Part shown: positions 1 to 11,774 of the stretch, piece by piece | Layout: every line of letters begins with the position of its first letter | Position numbering within the stretch: position 1 is the stretch's first letter | Assembly (NCBI GenBank): GCA_037157565.1 | Contig: JAZHRO010000039.1 | Location: 45,570,001-45,634,000 of the forward strand | DNA: 64,000 nucleotides | Reading direction: 5' to 3' | From: Thalassia testudinum | Taxonomy: Eukaryota > Streptophyta > Magnoliopsida > Alismatales > Hydrocharitaceae | Notes under the pieces: generated by a model | What the model was told of the DNA's origin: nothing | Databases searched by the model: none | Seen by the model: only the letters and a program-made list of their open reading frames with translations | Translations under genes and position numbers: made by a program

Positions 1-430
1 TGGGCATGGTTCTCAATGTAGGTCAAGATGGGTTCTCAAGGCCAAATTGAAGGTTTTAAACCCTAGAGATTATTTTTCTATGAATTTTAGAGGGTTTAGC
101 CAATTTTTACTTTGCCTCGAACCTCGTGAATTGAAGTGGATTTGTTTTAGGGTTACAGAATGTCATTTAATTCCTTGGAGTTGCTGTAGCCCTTGTTGGA
201 TCAAATCATCCCACTTTCCTTCTTATTAGGTTAGTTTGACCTATGTTTGGACCCTAAGTTACCCTGTTTACAGATTGTGTTGGTGAAATTGCATTTTTAC
301 CCCTTATGACTTGTTTTCTTCTTAAACTCAGAATTCTCTAAGTCAAGCCTTTCTATGAGTTATGTAGGAGCTTTTTCTCGAATATCTAGGTTAGGTTGTG
401 CTAGTTAGGGTTCATGATGAGGTTCTCATC
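1..430. other. Unassigned left edge
   Basis: No gene, repeat or RNA is recognised here. The stretch does not match the corresponding part of the complete LTR at 12487-15277, so the Gypsy LTR beginning near 431 is either truncated or interrupted at this point. The only open frame is short and unlike any family I know. Confidence 0.4.
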
Positions 431-1884
431 ATATAACAGGCAGCTCGTGATTCAACAAATTAAGCAATCACCACATCAATTGACCATCTAGTTGCTAGCA
501 GTGAAGACTTTAACATGTATTTTAGAGTATAACAACGTAGTTTAAGTAATGTACATTCATCTTCCTCAGCCCTAGGGTTCATTTCATATCCTAGGGTTCA
601 ATCAGATAATTCTAATATAATATGCACTTTAATCATTTAAATCACAATATTAGAGAGGACCAGTACCAGGGTATTCGGGTGAAATGGGGGCTTGAATGAT
701 AGATCCCATCGTCACCGCGAGTCCCGTACACACTACGAATTGGTGACCTATACCATTGACCAATCATGTCAAACGAGTTCAAAATAGCATAGGTGCAACA
801 CTAACACATAGAAAATTCTGAACGAAACCAACGATACTTCGTTTGCATAAACCGACTCTGTTTGGGCCCTGAACAGGCCAAAAACACGCACTCTGACCAA
901 AATCAGATGTCTAGGGAGAGTCCCAGACGTCTTAAACGATCGCAAAAGCTCACCTTGCTTTCCTACATCTTTTTCAGACGTCTGAACCCTTTCGCAGTCA
1001 TCTGAGGGAGCTTCGAGATGTCTGACACTGCTCCCGATCGTCTAGAAGAGAGGTTAGACGTCTGACATGGTCTCCAGACGTCCTAAAGTGCCTCGAAGGG
1101 CTCACCACACGCCTTTCCAACACCTCGTACTTGCGCATGCACACGTCGCTTAAATATCGACAGCTCAATGCAATCGTATGCACATGCATTTGAGCAGGGA
1201 ACATACCTTTGTACTTTGCATGCTATCAAACGTCCGTTATCACCTTCGAACATCCTGCTACTCCTTCAGACGTATGGAGGGTGTCGCAAACATCTGATAC
1301 TGTGCAAAATGACTTCGCAGAACACCTCGCGAAGCCCCTCCTTGCGAGCTCCAACTATTGCAACCGCAGTAGCTCCGCTCTCCTCGCGCAGGTCTCCCTC
1401 CTGCGCAGCTTCTCCCTCTCGTGCTCCTCTCCTCATGCACACCGCCCCTATCTTGAGCTCCTCCGAGCTCCTCTCCAATCCTCTCACCTCCTGCTCCCCC
1501 TCGGTCACTCTCTCTCTATCTCCCTCTCCTCCGTGCTCCGCTCTCCTCCTCCCACACTCGCAGCTGTAAGGGGACAGGGGAGGAGATGGTCGCCGGTGGC
1601 AAGGTGGTGGAGTGAAGGTGGAGGTGGTGGTGTGGAGATGGAGAGGGTGGAAGGGGTGTGTGTGTGTGGGGGGGGGGGGGTTATAAAGGGAAGGGTTAGG
1701 GTTTAGGTGGGTGTGTGCATGCGTGAGTTGTGGTGGGAGTGAGAGGGAAAATTGTGGGGTTGCCCCCGCAAGGTTTTCTTTTTCCCCACATATCCCACAA
1801 CTTAAATCGAAGGGTTTGAAATTACGCCTACACCCCTAAGATTCCGAAAAAATTCTCGAACTACCCTTAGGAAGGGTTATTTCA
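431..1884 (-). repeat. 3' LTR of the Gypsy element, truncated
   Basis: This is closely similar to the right half of the LTR at 12487-15277 (roughly 13812-15277), including the paired ccctagggttcatttcatat region, the GACGTC-rich block and the pyrimidine-rich block near 1380-1560. It ends gggttatttca at 1884. Similarity stops near position 431, so about half of the LTR is missing. Confidence 0.8.
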
Positions 1885-1989
1885 ACATAACTTAAAGGAA
1901 GTTTCGTCTTTGATACTTGAGCTGACTAGAGTGAGGAAAATAAACGTATATGCGCATAACAAACTTGAAGAGGATCAAAGTAGGTCAGA

Positions 1990-2490
1990 AACGATGTACC
2001 CCCAAAAAGCTTTGGGTACAGTTCTCGCATTGCCGCCTTGGGTCCCAAGTCGCCTCCTCGTACCGCTGGCTTCTCTGTAAGACCTTCACCAGTGGTACCT
2101 CCTTCCATCTTAGGCTCTAGATGGCTCTGTCTAGTATTTGCACTGGCCTCTCAGGATAGGTCAAGTTGTCTCCCACCTCGATGCTATCATGGCTCAGAAC
2201 GTGGCTGGGATTGGTGATGTACTTCCTGGGGTTGGACACATGGAACACATCGTGCACTCCAGAGAGCTAGGGAGGAAGGGCAAGCCAGTAAGCAATGTGT
2301 CCTACTCGCTCTAAGGCCTTAAAGGGCCCCAAAAATCTCGGCACGAGCTTTCCTTTCACCCCAAAACGTTGCAAGCCTTTCATGGGTGAGACACGGAAGA
2401 AGACGTGATCCCCAATCTCGAACTGCACCTCTCTGTGCTTCCTATCAGTATAGCTCTTCTGCCTGTTCCTGACAGTACAGAGTCGTCTGT
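1990..2490 (-). pseudogene. Gypsy integrase C-terminus and chromodomain-like tail
   Basis: On the minus strand the frames read a post-integrase domain with VSPMKGLQRFGVKGKLVPRF, then HDVFHVSNPRKY. Further on comes a chromodomain-like stretch with PLVKVLQ and YEEATWD. The last motif resembles the W/Y-plus-EATWE signature of Tekay-type chromodomains, which target integration to particular chromatin. An in-frame stop lies between PVQILDR and the PLVKVLQ motif, so the protein is broken. It follows the integrase core directly in the element's reading direction. Confidence 0.7.
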
Positions 2491-2494
2491 GAAT

Positions 2495-3451
2495 CTACTT
2501 TATCACCTCCTGACTCTGACAGATTAGTCTGGGACCAACCTCCCACTTGGTCCCCACCTCGAACCAACTCAAGGGTGCTGTACACTTCCTCCCATATAGA
2601 GCCTCATAAGGTGCCATGTTAATGCCCGAGTGGTAACTGTTATTGTATGCAAACTCTGCTAGGGGTAAATGCTCCACCCATTAGCCTCTCCAGTCTAGCA
2701 CACAAGAGTGTAGAAAGTCCTCAAGTGTCTAGATGGTGCGCTTCGACTGTTTGTCAGTCTGAGGGCCATAGGCGGTACTGAACCTCAGGCGAGTCCCCAG
2801 GGCCTGTTGAAATTCTGCCTAGAACTGGGAAGTGAAACGAGTATCCCTATCAGATACGATCTCGCGAGGGACTTCGTGAAGGCGCACCACATCTTTGATG
2901 TATCGCTCTGCTAGCTGTGCTGGTCCAAAGGTGATTCGGATCAGCAAAAATCGTGCCGTCTTCATCAACCGATCCACTATCACCAAAACTGTGTCGTGTC
3001 CCTGCTGTGTAATCAGTAGCCCCACTACCAGGTCCATGGTGATACTCTCCCACTTCCACTTTGGCATAGGAAGTGGTTGTAGCGGTCTTGTAGGCATTTG
3101 GTGCTCGGCCTTCACCTGCTGGCATACTAAGCACTGTTGAACAAACTCACCAACATCCCGCTTCATCCCCTTCCACTAGAAGTCGCATCACAGATCATGG
3201 TACATCTTCGTGTTTCCGGGATGTATGGTGAACCTGGACCTGTGTGCCTTAGTCAAGAGCTCTCTAAATAGCTCATCGTATTTAGGAACGCACAAGCATC
3301 CCCTCATGTGTAGAATCTCGTCAGTAAAAGTAAAGTCTCCTAAGTCCCCTGTCAACACCTTGTCTCGTAGTGTTTGCAGATACGGATCAACCATTTGCCC
3401 CGTAATGATATGGTTTATCAGCTTTGGTCGTGCCTGCCTCGTTACTGTCAC
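2495..3451 (-). pseudogene. Gypsy integrase (zinc-binding domain and catalytic core)
   Basis: The N-terminal HHCC region is visible on the minus strand: the HPGNTKMYHDL motif near 3188-3235 and the QQCLVCQQVKAEH motif near 3100-3130. The catalytic core follows, with SITMDLVVGL (first Asp) and EIVSDRDTRFTSQF (second Asp) near 2819-2860. It continues with EFAYNNSYHSGINMAPYEAL, typical of Gypsy integrases, at 2495-2677. Stops and frame changes separate the pieces (near 2680-2820 and near 3170). This enzyme inserts the element's DNA copy in the nucleus; this copy cannot be functional. Confidence 0.85.
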
Positions 3452-3478
3452 TACCGCTACCCCGCAATACCCCCATGG

Positions 3479-4048
3479 CTACTGGGTTTGCCAACTGCCC
3501 ACCTCCTCCAAGAGTCTCCAACTCTGTGCCTGTAAGCTGACTAAGTGGGTGGGTGCCTTCCAGCTCAAGGCGTCGGCCACCACATTGGCCTTCCCTGGGT
3601 GGTAGGAGATGCTGCAGTTGTAGTCCTTCAGGAGCTTCAACCAACGTCTCTTTCTCATGTTGAGCTCCTTCTGATCAAACAGGGACCTGAGGCTCTTATG
3701 ATCCATGAAGATCTCGAAAGTCTCACCATACAAGTAGTGCCTTCATGTATTCAGCACGAAGATAACTGCTGTCAGCTCTAAGTCATGGGTAGGGTAGTTA
3801 TGCTCATGGGGCTTTAGTTGCCCTGAAGCATAAGTGACAACGTGGCCCCGCTGCATGAGCACACCACCCAACTCCTGCAACAAGGCGTCAGTGTAAACCA
3901 CAAACCTGCCATTGCTGTCCGGTATGGTGAGTACATGAGCTGAAGTCAGTCTTTCTTTCAACTCCTAAAAGCACGACTCACACTCGTCTATCCAGGTAAA
4001 GGACACGTCCTTCCAGGTCAGCTGGGTCATCGGACATGCGATCTGAGA
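3479..4048 (-). pseudogene. Gypsy RT thumb and RNase H
   Basis: The minus strand shows the region after the RT palm (PMTQLTWKDVSFTW near 4000) and then RNase H. FVVYTDA carries the first catalytic Asp, followed by [20 protein letters not shown], then the [12 protein letters not shown] and [14 protein letters not shown] motifs. A stop near 3964 and further breaks separate the pieces. It would remove the RNA strand during reverse transcription. The right edge of this fragment is the 5-base duplication gaacc next to the inserted LTR, and the coding frame resumes on the other side at 7446. Confidence 0.85.
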
Positions 4049-4053
4049 GAACC

Positions 4054-7000
4054 TGAAATGACCCTTTCCAAGGGTCGTTCGTAGTTTTCCAGAAAGGTAG
4101 GGGTGTAGGTGCAATTTTAAATCCCCTGGATTTAGGTGTGTGGGCCTTACGGGAAGAGAAAGGTTCTGCGGGGGAGATTCTGCAAATTTTCTCCCTTTTC
4201 CCACCCAACACACCACCCACGCACACCCACCTTCCCTCACAAACCCTAACCCACTCCTTATTTAACCCCCACCACGCTCACCATCTCCACCACCCTCACC
4301 ATCACCACCACCACCTCCACCCTCGTCCTCCACCACCCTGCGGGCGACACTCCTTCCCCGTCCCCCTTGCAGCCCCGACTAGGGACGAAGGAGGGGAGCT
4401 CGAGACGGAGGAGCACAGGAGAGAGGGAGAGCGGGAACGTGGAGGAGCGGGAGAGCATGGGAGAGGGAGAGCATAGGAGAGGAGGTGCAGCCGAAGGAGC
4501 TCGGGGTATGAGTCAGAGGTGTGAGGAACTTGGGAGAGTCGGTGCGACCTCGTGCAGCCACGGGAGGTGTTGCTGCGGCCTTTACGGGCAGAGGAGGACG
4601 CGAGGAGAAAGCTCGCAGGAGGGTTCTGCGGAAGTATTTTCCGCAGTATCAGACGTTTGGGGCTGGCGTTAGATGTCTGACAGCACGCAAAGTGCCGAGG
4701 TATATCCTTTGTACGCGCCTGCATGCACGTACTTAACCTTTTATGTGTCATATTTTTAAACACGCGTCCATGCACAGGTACGAGACGTGGAAAAGGCGCG
4801 TGGTGCGCCCTTCGAGGTACTTTAGGACGTCTGGAGATGGTTCTAGACATCTGACTGCACTCCCAAACGACCAGTGGGAGTGTTAGACATCTGGGATCTC
4901 CCTCAGACGGTTGCAGAGGGGTTTGAACGTCTGAGGAAGCTGCAGAGAAGCAAGGTGAGGTTCTGAGATAGTTTAAGACGTTTGGGTCTAGTCCTAGATG
5001 TCTGATTTTAGACAGTATGCATGTTTTTGGCCCGTTTAGGGCCCAAACGGAGTCGATTTTTACGCAAATGAAGTACTGTTAGTTTCCTTTCGTATTTCTC
5101 TATGTATTAGTGTCACCCATATACCTTTTTGAACTTGTTTAATGTGGTTGGTCAATTGTATAGGTCTCCAGCCAGTTGAGTATACGAGGCCCATGGAGGC
5201 AACGGGATCTGCGATCCGAACCCTCATTCCACCTGTGTATACCAGTAGAATGGTTCTCTTTCTAATCCCAGAATTAATAATTAAATTGCATGCTTTAGAA
5301 ATATTTGATTGAACCCTAGGGTGTGAGATGAACCCTAGGGCTGAAAAAGATGAATGCATGCTACTTTAGAAATATTCGATTGAACCGTAGGTTGTGAAAT
5401 GAGCACTAGGGATGAAAGAGATGAATGCGCATGTATTAAATGATTAAATTGCTGTGATGCTTACTAAAAGTAGTAACCCGTGAGTTGCTTGTACCACATT
5501 TAATGAACCATGACATGAATGAAAATATCTGTGGTGTACTGAATAATCGATTGTGAAATCTTGAGCTTCCTATTATGCATTTAATGAATCGGATATGGTA
5601 ATGAGAAAGTCTATGAATGAAGCCTATGGGGAACTAGAAAGGAACTCGTGTGTATGAAATGAATATCGTATGTAGGAGGGAAGTGAGCTAGCTCTCGAGT
5701 ACACGGTACCGAGGAGAGCAATTGTCCCTTTTGCATGGAAAGTGAGCTAGCCCTCATGTACATGGTACTGAGGAGAGCTATCATCATTGTAGTGTCGGGG
5801 GGAGCTAGTTGCCCTTGGGTTGAGAGCCGGGGTTAGGAATGGCCCCCTACACCGACTCTGGTTACTTTAGTGTATGGGGAGCTAGCCACCCCATGGGACT
5901 CGAGGTTAGGACTGGCCACCCTACGCCGACTCTTGTTAGGCCCTCTAGGCAAACTAGGATAGTTGGGCCAGGGTACGTAGACTATTGAGGGCGAGACCCT
6001 TGTTCTGATGGGCGAGACCCCTGTCCTGTTCTGTGCTGTACGTTTGGGCGTACCCGCTAGCGGAAACCATTGACCGCATGCCAGTGTGGTCGCACGTGCC
6101 GTAGTCACCGCTACGTAGTGACCGTGACCTCGGGGTAGTAGACCGGGTGTAGGACTACCACAGGGGCTCTCTCGGCTAGGAGAATACCACGTGTAAATCC
6201 TACATCACGAAATCAACTGCAATCAAGATCGTTCCCTTAGGGAACAAGAGGATTAAGAAATGTTGTGGATCCTTATTAGAATAATCAAAACAGAAACACC
6301 TAGTTGAGTTAAATGGAAATAAATGATTAGTTACTTGCTTGTTTCATTAAGTTAAATTGCATATAAATGGATTAACCACCACTCCACTCGACGTTAGCTG
6401 ACTATGGATTGTATAACCATGTTCAGGTCAGGGAGTTAAGCAGCCAGCACCATCAGCTGCCGAGTGTGTTGGGTCTAGCCGAGCCCAATACAAAACTCTT
6501 TAACTGCACTTTACTCCGATCCATCCACTTTGACTCGCCTTGGAAGGATACCTGTAATCATAGAAAGAGAGGAGCAAAGTGAGCTAAAAAGTTAAGTAAG
6601 GCGGAAAAACGCAAGAAAAATCAAAGTGCATTGCCTCCCCGGCAATGGCGCAAAAATGATGGAGGCGCGCTTCGCGAATTAGAATTAGGGGTTCGGAGGA
6701 CCCATTGTCGTAGCTCGCAAAATGCGTCTATCAGATGAAATTTACAACCAAAACTCGAAAGTGAGTCCCGAATTGAACACGGAAAGGCGAACGTTTGGTT
6801 TTGAAAATCCGCGTTTCTCTTTTATTTGTTTTTGGTCATTTTATCTTTTCGAATTTTTGTTGGTATTTTTAGCAAGAAAGAGATCAGGTCGATGACTTCT
6901 AACTAATCTACTTGCAACAATATAAGAGAGAGAGAGAAAGAGAGAGAAATAATTATTTATTTATAAACGAATGTTTGTTACACTACGAAAGAAGAAAATC

Positions 7001-7445
7001 TACACTACGAAGCGTAAAAAGATAGAATGAGGTGAGAGAAATCCCCCTTGACGGTCGCTTGGAGGATGACTTGCTCTGACGTTGCCTGGAGGAAGGTGGT
7101 GAGGAGTAGGACGTAGTGTTGTTCCTTTTCTGTTCCAGAGCCTTTTGTAGTAGTGAGTACTTTAGTATGTATTAGCTGTTTCTGTTCATGTCATATTTTC
7201 CTCTATTGTAATTGTGATGGTTATGTATGTTATAGTACTCTTCCGCTTGTGGCATGTAATATTTTTGAGGCTTTTTGTCTTGTTTTCCCTTACTACCTTT
7301 TATTATTTTTGCTTAGTTACATTGCATGTGTGGTTGTAGTATATTTTCTGCTTTTGGGTTATTTCTCGTTGGACGATTAGGTCTTGGGATTAGTTGAGGC
7401 GAGCCGATCTCGAGTCCTGTAGGGATCTGGGATCGGGTCATAATA
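4054..7445 (+). mobile_element. Solo LTR of the same Gypsy family, in RT/RNase H
   Basis: It starts tgaaatgaccc and ends gggtcataata, the counterpart of gtaaca at the ends of the other copies. It is flanked by identical 5-base duplications gaacc at 4049-4053 and 7446-7450. No internal region accompanies it, so it is a solo LTR, probably left by LTR-LTR recombination. It lies in the opposite orientation to its host. At 3392 bp it is about 600 bp longer than the complete LTR at 12487-15277. The excess is explained by a secondary insertion at about 6490-7130. Confidence 0.85.
6490..7130 (-). repeat. Athila/Tat-type LTR or leader fragment inside the solo LTR
   Basis: This block is absent from the two sister LTRs at 7747-10661 and 12487-15277. 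Near 6638-6656 the minus strand reads tgcgccattgccgggga, which matches the tRNA-Asp primer site (TGGCGCCGTTGCCGGGGA type) of Athila and Tat Gypsy elements apart from a few bases. A GA-rich microsatellite lies at about 6926-6950. It is probably a truncated insertion; the exact edges are approximate and no duplication was identified. Confidence 0.5.
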
Positions 7446-7450
7446 GAACC

Positions 7451-7741
7451 CCTTGATAAACCGCCGGTAGTAGCCTGCTAGTCCCAAAAAGCTGTGTATC
7501 TTTGTCATTGTACGTGACCTCTCCTACCTGAGTACGGCCTCAACCTTGGCTGGATTAACAGCCAATTCGTCTCCTGAAATCACTTGGCCTAAGAGAGTAA
7601 CCTGCCTCAACCAGAGCTCGCACTTGCTGTATTTGGCGTATAGCTTACGTTGTCTTAAAGTATCCAAAACCATATGTAGATGCTGTCCATGCTGCACCTG
7701 ATTTCGAGAGTAGACTAGTATGTCGTTAATGAATACTACCA
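7451..7741 (-). pseudogene. Gypsy reverse transcriptase, middle part
   Basis: The minus strand reads VVVFINDILVYSRN near 7690-7741. This is the RT catalytic box, where FIDD is expected; here the first Asp of the pair is Asn, so the active site is damaged. It is followed by LYAKYSKCELWLRQVTLLGQ and then, near the left edge, FLGLAGYYRRFIKGF, the standard motif after the palm. Both ends of this 291-base island are bounded by inserted LTRs with target duplications. The family sequence continues without loss across both insertions. Confidence 0.85.
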
Positions 7742-7746
7742 CAAAC

Positions 7747-10661
7747 TGAAATGACCCTTCCAAGGACTGTTTGGAGTTTTTCCGGAAAGTTAGGGGCGTG
7801 AACGAAAATTTTAAACCCCTGGGTTTACTTTGTGGGCTTTGTGGGAAAGGAGGGAAATGTGAGGGGGTGTCACACAATTTTCCCTTCCCTCTCTCTCTCT
7901 CTCTCCCCACACACTCACCCACGCACACACACACTCCATCCTTCCCCCTCTCCTCTAAACCCTAACCTCCCTCTACTTAAACCCAACCACACTCTCCATC
8001 TCCACACCCTTCACACCACCACCTCCACCTCCATCTCCTTCTCTAGCGAGCCACCAGCCCCCTTCCCATCCCCTTGTAGCCATGAAGAGGAAGGAGAAGG
8101 GCAAAGTGCAGAGGAGAGGGAGAGAGGGAGAGAAAGGGAGAGATTGAGAGCGAGGGTATGGGAAGAGAGAGCTCAGGGGAGCTCGGGAGCACGTGGTCGG
8201 AGGAGCTCAAGCGAGAGAGCTCGCGCGCGAGGAGAGCCTTTGCTGTGGGTGCAGTGGCGAGCGCTCATAGTGCGAGGGGAGGAGCCGTGGGAGCTTGGAG
8301 GAGCTCGTGCTAGAGGAGACGAGGACGCGCACAAGGAGGAGCTCTTGGAGAAGAGCTTCTCGACCTCCTGCAGCTGCTGAGGTCGCCCTTGCAGTCGCTG
8401 CGGGTGGAACTCCACGAGAAGATGAGCGTCGCGAGGGGTTCTGCGTACTGGATTTTTCTAGTATCAATTGTTTGGAGCATTTGCCAGATGTCTGGAACAG
8501 CAGCGAACGTCCAGAGCTGAAGCCGGATGTCTGAAAACTCGCGGAGTGTTGAGGTAAGCATCCTGAATGCTCATGCATGCACGTATGTGAAGTACGTGGT
8601 GTGCGTTGTTGTGGTTTTGAACCTATGACCGTATGCGTAGGTACAGGCCTTGGAAAGGCGTGCAAGCACTCTCTTCAAGGTACTTTAGGACGTCTGGGCA
8701 TCTCCACAGACGTTTGATAGACCTATCGGACGTCCAGGCGCACAGATAGATGTCTGGGAAGACCTAGGATGACTGTAAAGGGGTTCTAGACGTCCGCCAG
8801 AAATGCAGGGAAGCAAGGTGAGGTTCTGAGATCATTTAAGATGTCTAGGTCTAGTCCCAGATTCTAATTTTAGACAATATGCACGTTTTTGGCCTGTTTT
8901 GGGCCCAAACGAAGTCATATTTATGCAAACAAAATACCATTATTTTTTGCTCGAGTTTCTCTACGTGTTAGCGTCAATTATATACTGTTTTGAACTCATC
9001 TAATGTGACTTAGTCACTGATATAGGTCTCTAGCCTGTAGCGTGTTCGAGGCCCGCGGAGACGACAGGACCTGGGTTCTAGCCCCCATACCTCCTGTGTT
9101 TCCCAATAGAATATTAAGATTTAAATAAGTAAAGTGCATGTTTAGAATAACTTGATTGAATCCTAAGATGTGAAATGAACCCTAGAGTGGAAGCGAATGA
9201 ATTTTGCTTGAGCTACATTGTTTACTTTGAGATGCATGTTAAGCCCTAATTACTAGCAAGTGCATTAATTACTTAATGTGATGTTTTCTTAGTTATTAAA
9301 ACACGAGCTGCCTGTTAAAAAAAAAAAAGTGAAACCCAGGATGTGAACAGTGTGATCTGAATGGAATGAAAGGAATACAAACATGAACCCTACGAGGAAT
9401 TAGGAGAACTCCTGTATATGGAAAGAACCTTGTAAGTAGACGGGAAGTGAGTTGGCTCTTGTGTACACAGTACCAAGGAGAGCAACTGTCTCTTTAGAGT
9501 AGAGGGGAGCTTGCCGCCCTTGGGTTGAGATCCGGGGTGGGTTTGGCCACTCTACGTCGACTCCTGCTTGGCCTCAAGTACGTGGTACTGAGGTGAGCTA
9601 CTTAGAGTAAAGGGGAGCATGTCGCCCCTTGGGTTGAGACTCGGGATGGGTTTAGCCACTCTACGTCGACTCCTGCTTAGCCTTGCATACGTGGTACCGA
9701 GGTGAGCTACTTAGTGTAGGGGGGAGCTAGCCGCCCCACAGGGCCTGGGGTTAAGACTAGCCAACCTACACTGACTCTTGTTAGGCTCACTGAGCAATTG
9801 GGATAATTGGGCAAGGGTATGCAGACTGTAGAGGGGTGAGACCCCTATTCTGAGAGGGTAAGGCCCTGTGTTGTTCCGTGCTGTACTTTTAGGTGTACTC
9901 GCTAGCGGAAACGACTGACCGTATGCCAGTGCGGGGTAGCTACTCGTGCGCTTATCATGCGTGCCGTAGTCACCGCTACGTCGCGACCGTGACCTCGGGG
10001 TGGTTGATTGGGTGTAGGACTACCACGGGAGACTCTCTTGGCTAGGGGAGCACCATGTGTACATCCTACATCACGGGAAAGACTGCAATCAAGATCGTTC
10101 CCTTGAGGGATAGTCAAGATCAAGAAATGACTAGATTCCTAAGAGAATAAACAAATCATAACTACTTAGTTGAGCTAAATGGAATTGAATAATTAATTAG
10201 TTGCTTGTTTTATGTTAATTGCATATAAATGGCTTAACCACCACTCTATTTAGCATTAGCTGACCACGGATTTTATAACCTTGTTCAGGTTAGGAAGTTG
10301 AGCAGCTAGCACCACCTTCTACAGAGAGAGCTGGGCCTAGTCGAGCTAAGCCTTAGCTGTTGTCCCCTATTCGTTTATGAGCTTCTGTTGTAGTAGTGAG
10401 TACTTTGATATATGTAAAACTGTTTCTGTTACGTTTCCGTTCTACTTTCCGTTGTTGTAGTTATGATAGCATGTAATATTGTGAGATTTTTTGTTCTGTT
10501 TTCTTTTACTATCTCTTAGTTATTTCTACTTAGTTATATTGAATGTGTGGTTGTAGAATATTTTCTGCTTTTGGTTATTTCTCGTTGGATGACTGGGTCA
10601 TGGGATTAGTTGAGGCGAGCCAGTCTTAGGTCCGGTAGGGATCTGGGATCAGGTTGTAACA
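7747..10661 (+). mobile_element. Second solo LTR of the Gypsy family, in the RT catalytic region
   Basis: It starts tgaaatgaccc and ends ggttgtaaca. It is flanked by caaac (7742-7746) and caaat (10662-10666), a 5-base duplication with one change. At 2915 bp it is close to the 2791 bp of the host's own 5' LTR. It is inserted in the opposite orientation to the host, a few codons before the catalytic YxDD-type box. It contains the same GACGTC-rich block (about 8470-8870) and the repeated gtacc-gaggtgagc blocks (about 9440-9720). Confidence 0.85.
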
Positions 10662-10666
10662 CAAAT

Positions 10667-11387
10667 TGATCCAGGTACTATCTGAAGACGCGGTTCATCC
10701 AGTCTATGAAAGCAGCGAGGGCGTTGGTCAGCCTAAAAGACATGGCCAAGAACTCGTAGTGTTCGTACCTGATACTGAAAGCTGTCTTGGAGACGTTGGT
10801 CTCCCTGATCCTCAGCTGATGGTATCCTGACCTTAGGTTTATCTTGGAGAACACCGTGGCGTCTCTCAGCTGGTCGAAGAGGTCGTTAATACGAGGCAGT
10901 GGATACTTGTTCTAGACGGTGACTCGGTTCAGCTGTCTGTAGTCGACACAAAGCCAAAGGGTACGAACAGAATAGGGGCTCTCCATGGGGATGCACTGGG
11001 CCTTACAAAGCCCTTCAACAAATCTTGTAACTAAGACTTGAGCTCTCGCAGCTCAAGTAGGGCCATCCTGTATGGTGCAGAAGAGATGGGGTTGGTCCTC
11101 GATACCAGTGAGATCTCAAACTCGATCTCATGCTCAGGAAGTAGTCCTGGTAGCTCCTCTGGAAAGATGTTGGGGTACTCGCAGACCACCGGGATACTTT
11201 GAAAATCGGCCACGAAGCTAGGCTCTGCTACAACACAAGCTAGGAAGCCCTCACACCCTTGGCTTAGTAGCTTCATTGCCCGAAGCGTGGAGATGCACCT
11301 GAAACCTTCGTCTACTGGCTGGCCATGAAACTCAAAGGGAGGCAACTTCAGTATGGAGAAGACGATCTTCCTCCTAAAACAGTTCAC
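10667..11387 (-). pseudogene. Gypsy protease-RT linker and reverse transcriptase, first part
   Basis: The minus strand reads EYPNIFPEELPGLLPEHEIE, the hallmark start of Gypsy RT, then the fingers and palm. Near the left edge it reads MNRVF and YLDQF, immediately before the catalytic box that resumes at 7741. Stops occur inside (for example between the two last motifs), and the region near 10980-11030 is frame-shifted. It is the first of three RT pieces separated by inserted LTRs. Confidence 0.85.
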
Positions 11388-11545
11388 CGGGGCGTGATAG
11401 GCAAACAGCTAGTTCATCCCTAAGATCACACCAAAGTCCTCCATCGGAATCACGATCAGGTCGGCGAGAAAGACTGTGTCCCCCTATAGTGACCTCGAAG
11501 TCTGGGAAGACCTCCTCGGCGACAAACAACTATCCACCTGGGCCT

Positions 11546-11764
11546 CTAATCAGGAACGGGTCCTTTAATAGTATATTGCTTGACCCCAAACTGATGGCAA
11601 AACTCATGGAGACAAGAATGCGTGGCATCAGAATCAAAAAGTATGTAAACTAGTCTATCGAAAACTATAACCATACCTGCCACCACGGATCTCGAAGCTC
11701 TGGCGTTTATGTGAGTCAAGGCGTTGACACACCCCTCAACCTTGGGTGTAGAAGAAGCGACCAC
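11546..11764 (-). pseudogene. Gypsy aspartic protease
   Basis: The minus strand reads VYILFDSDATHSCLHEF. This corresponds to the retroviral-type protease motif DSGATHS with the Gly replaced by Asp. The preceding segment (VEGCVNALTHINA) is the usual linker between the Gag zinc knuckle and protease in this clade. It would cut the polyprotein. It is out of frame with both neighbours, so the polyprotein is broken. Confidence 0.75.
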
Positions 11765-11774
11765 GCTCTAGGTC

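Noticed and set aside
1168..1706. Open frames on both strands in the pyrimidine-rich part of the Gypsy LTR
   Set aside because: Ser/Pro/Leu-rich composition from a CT-rich tract, repeated in the sister LTRs, with no family match.
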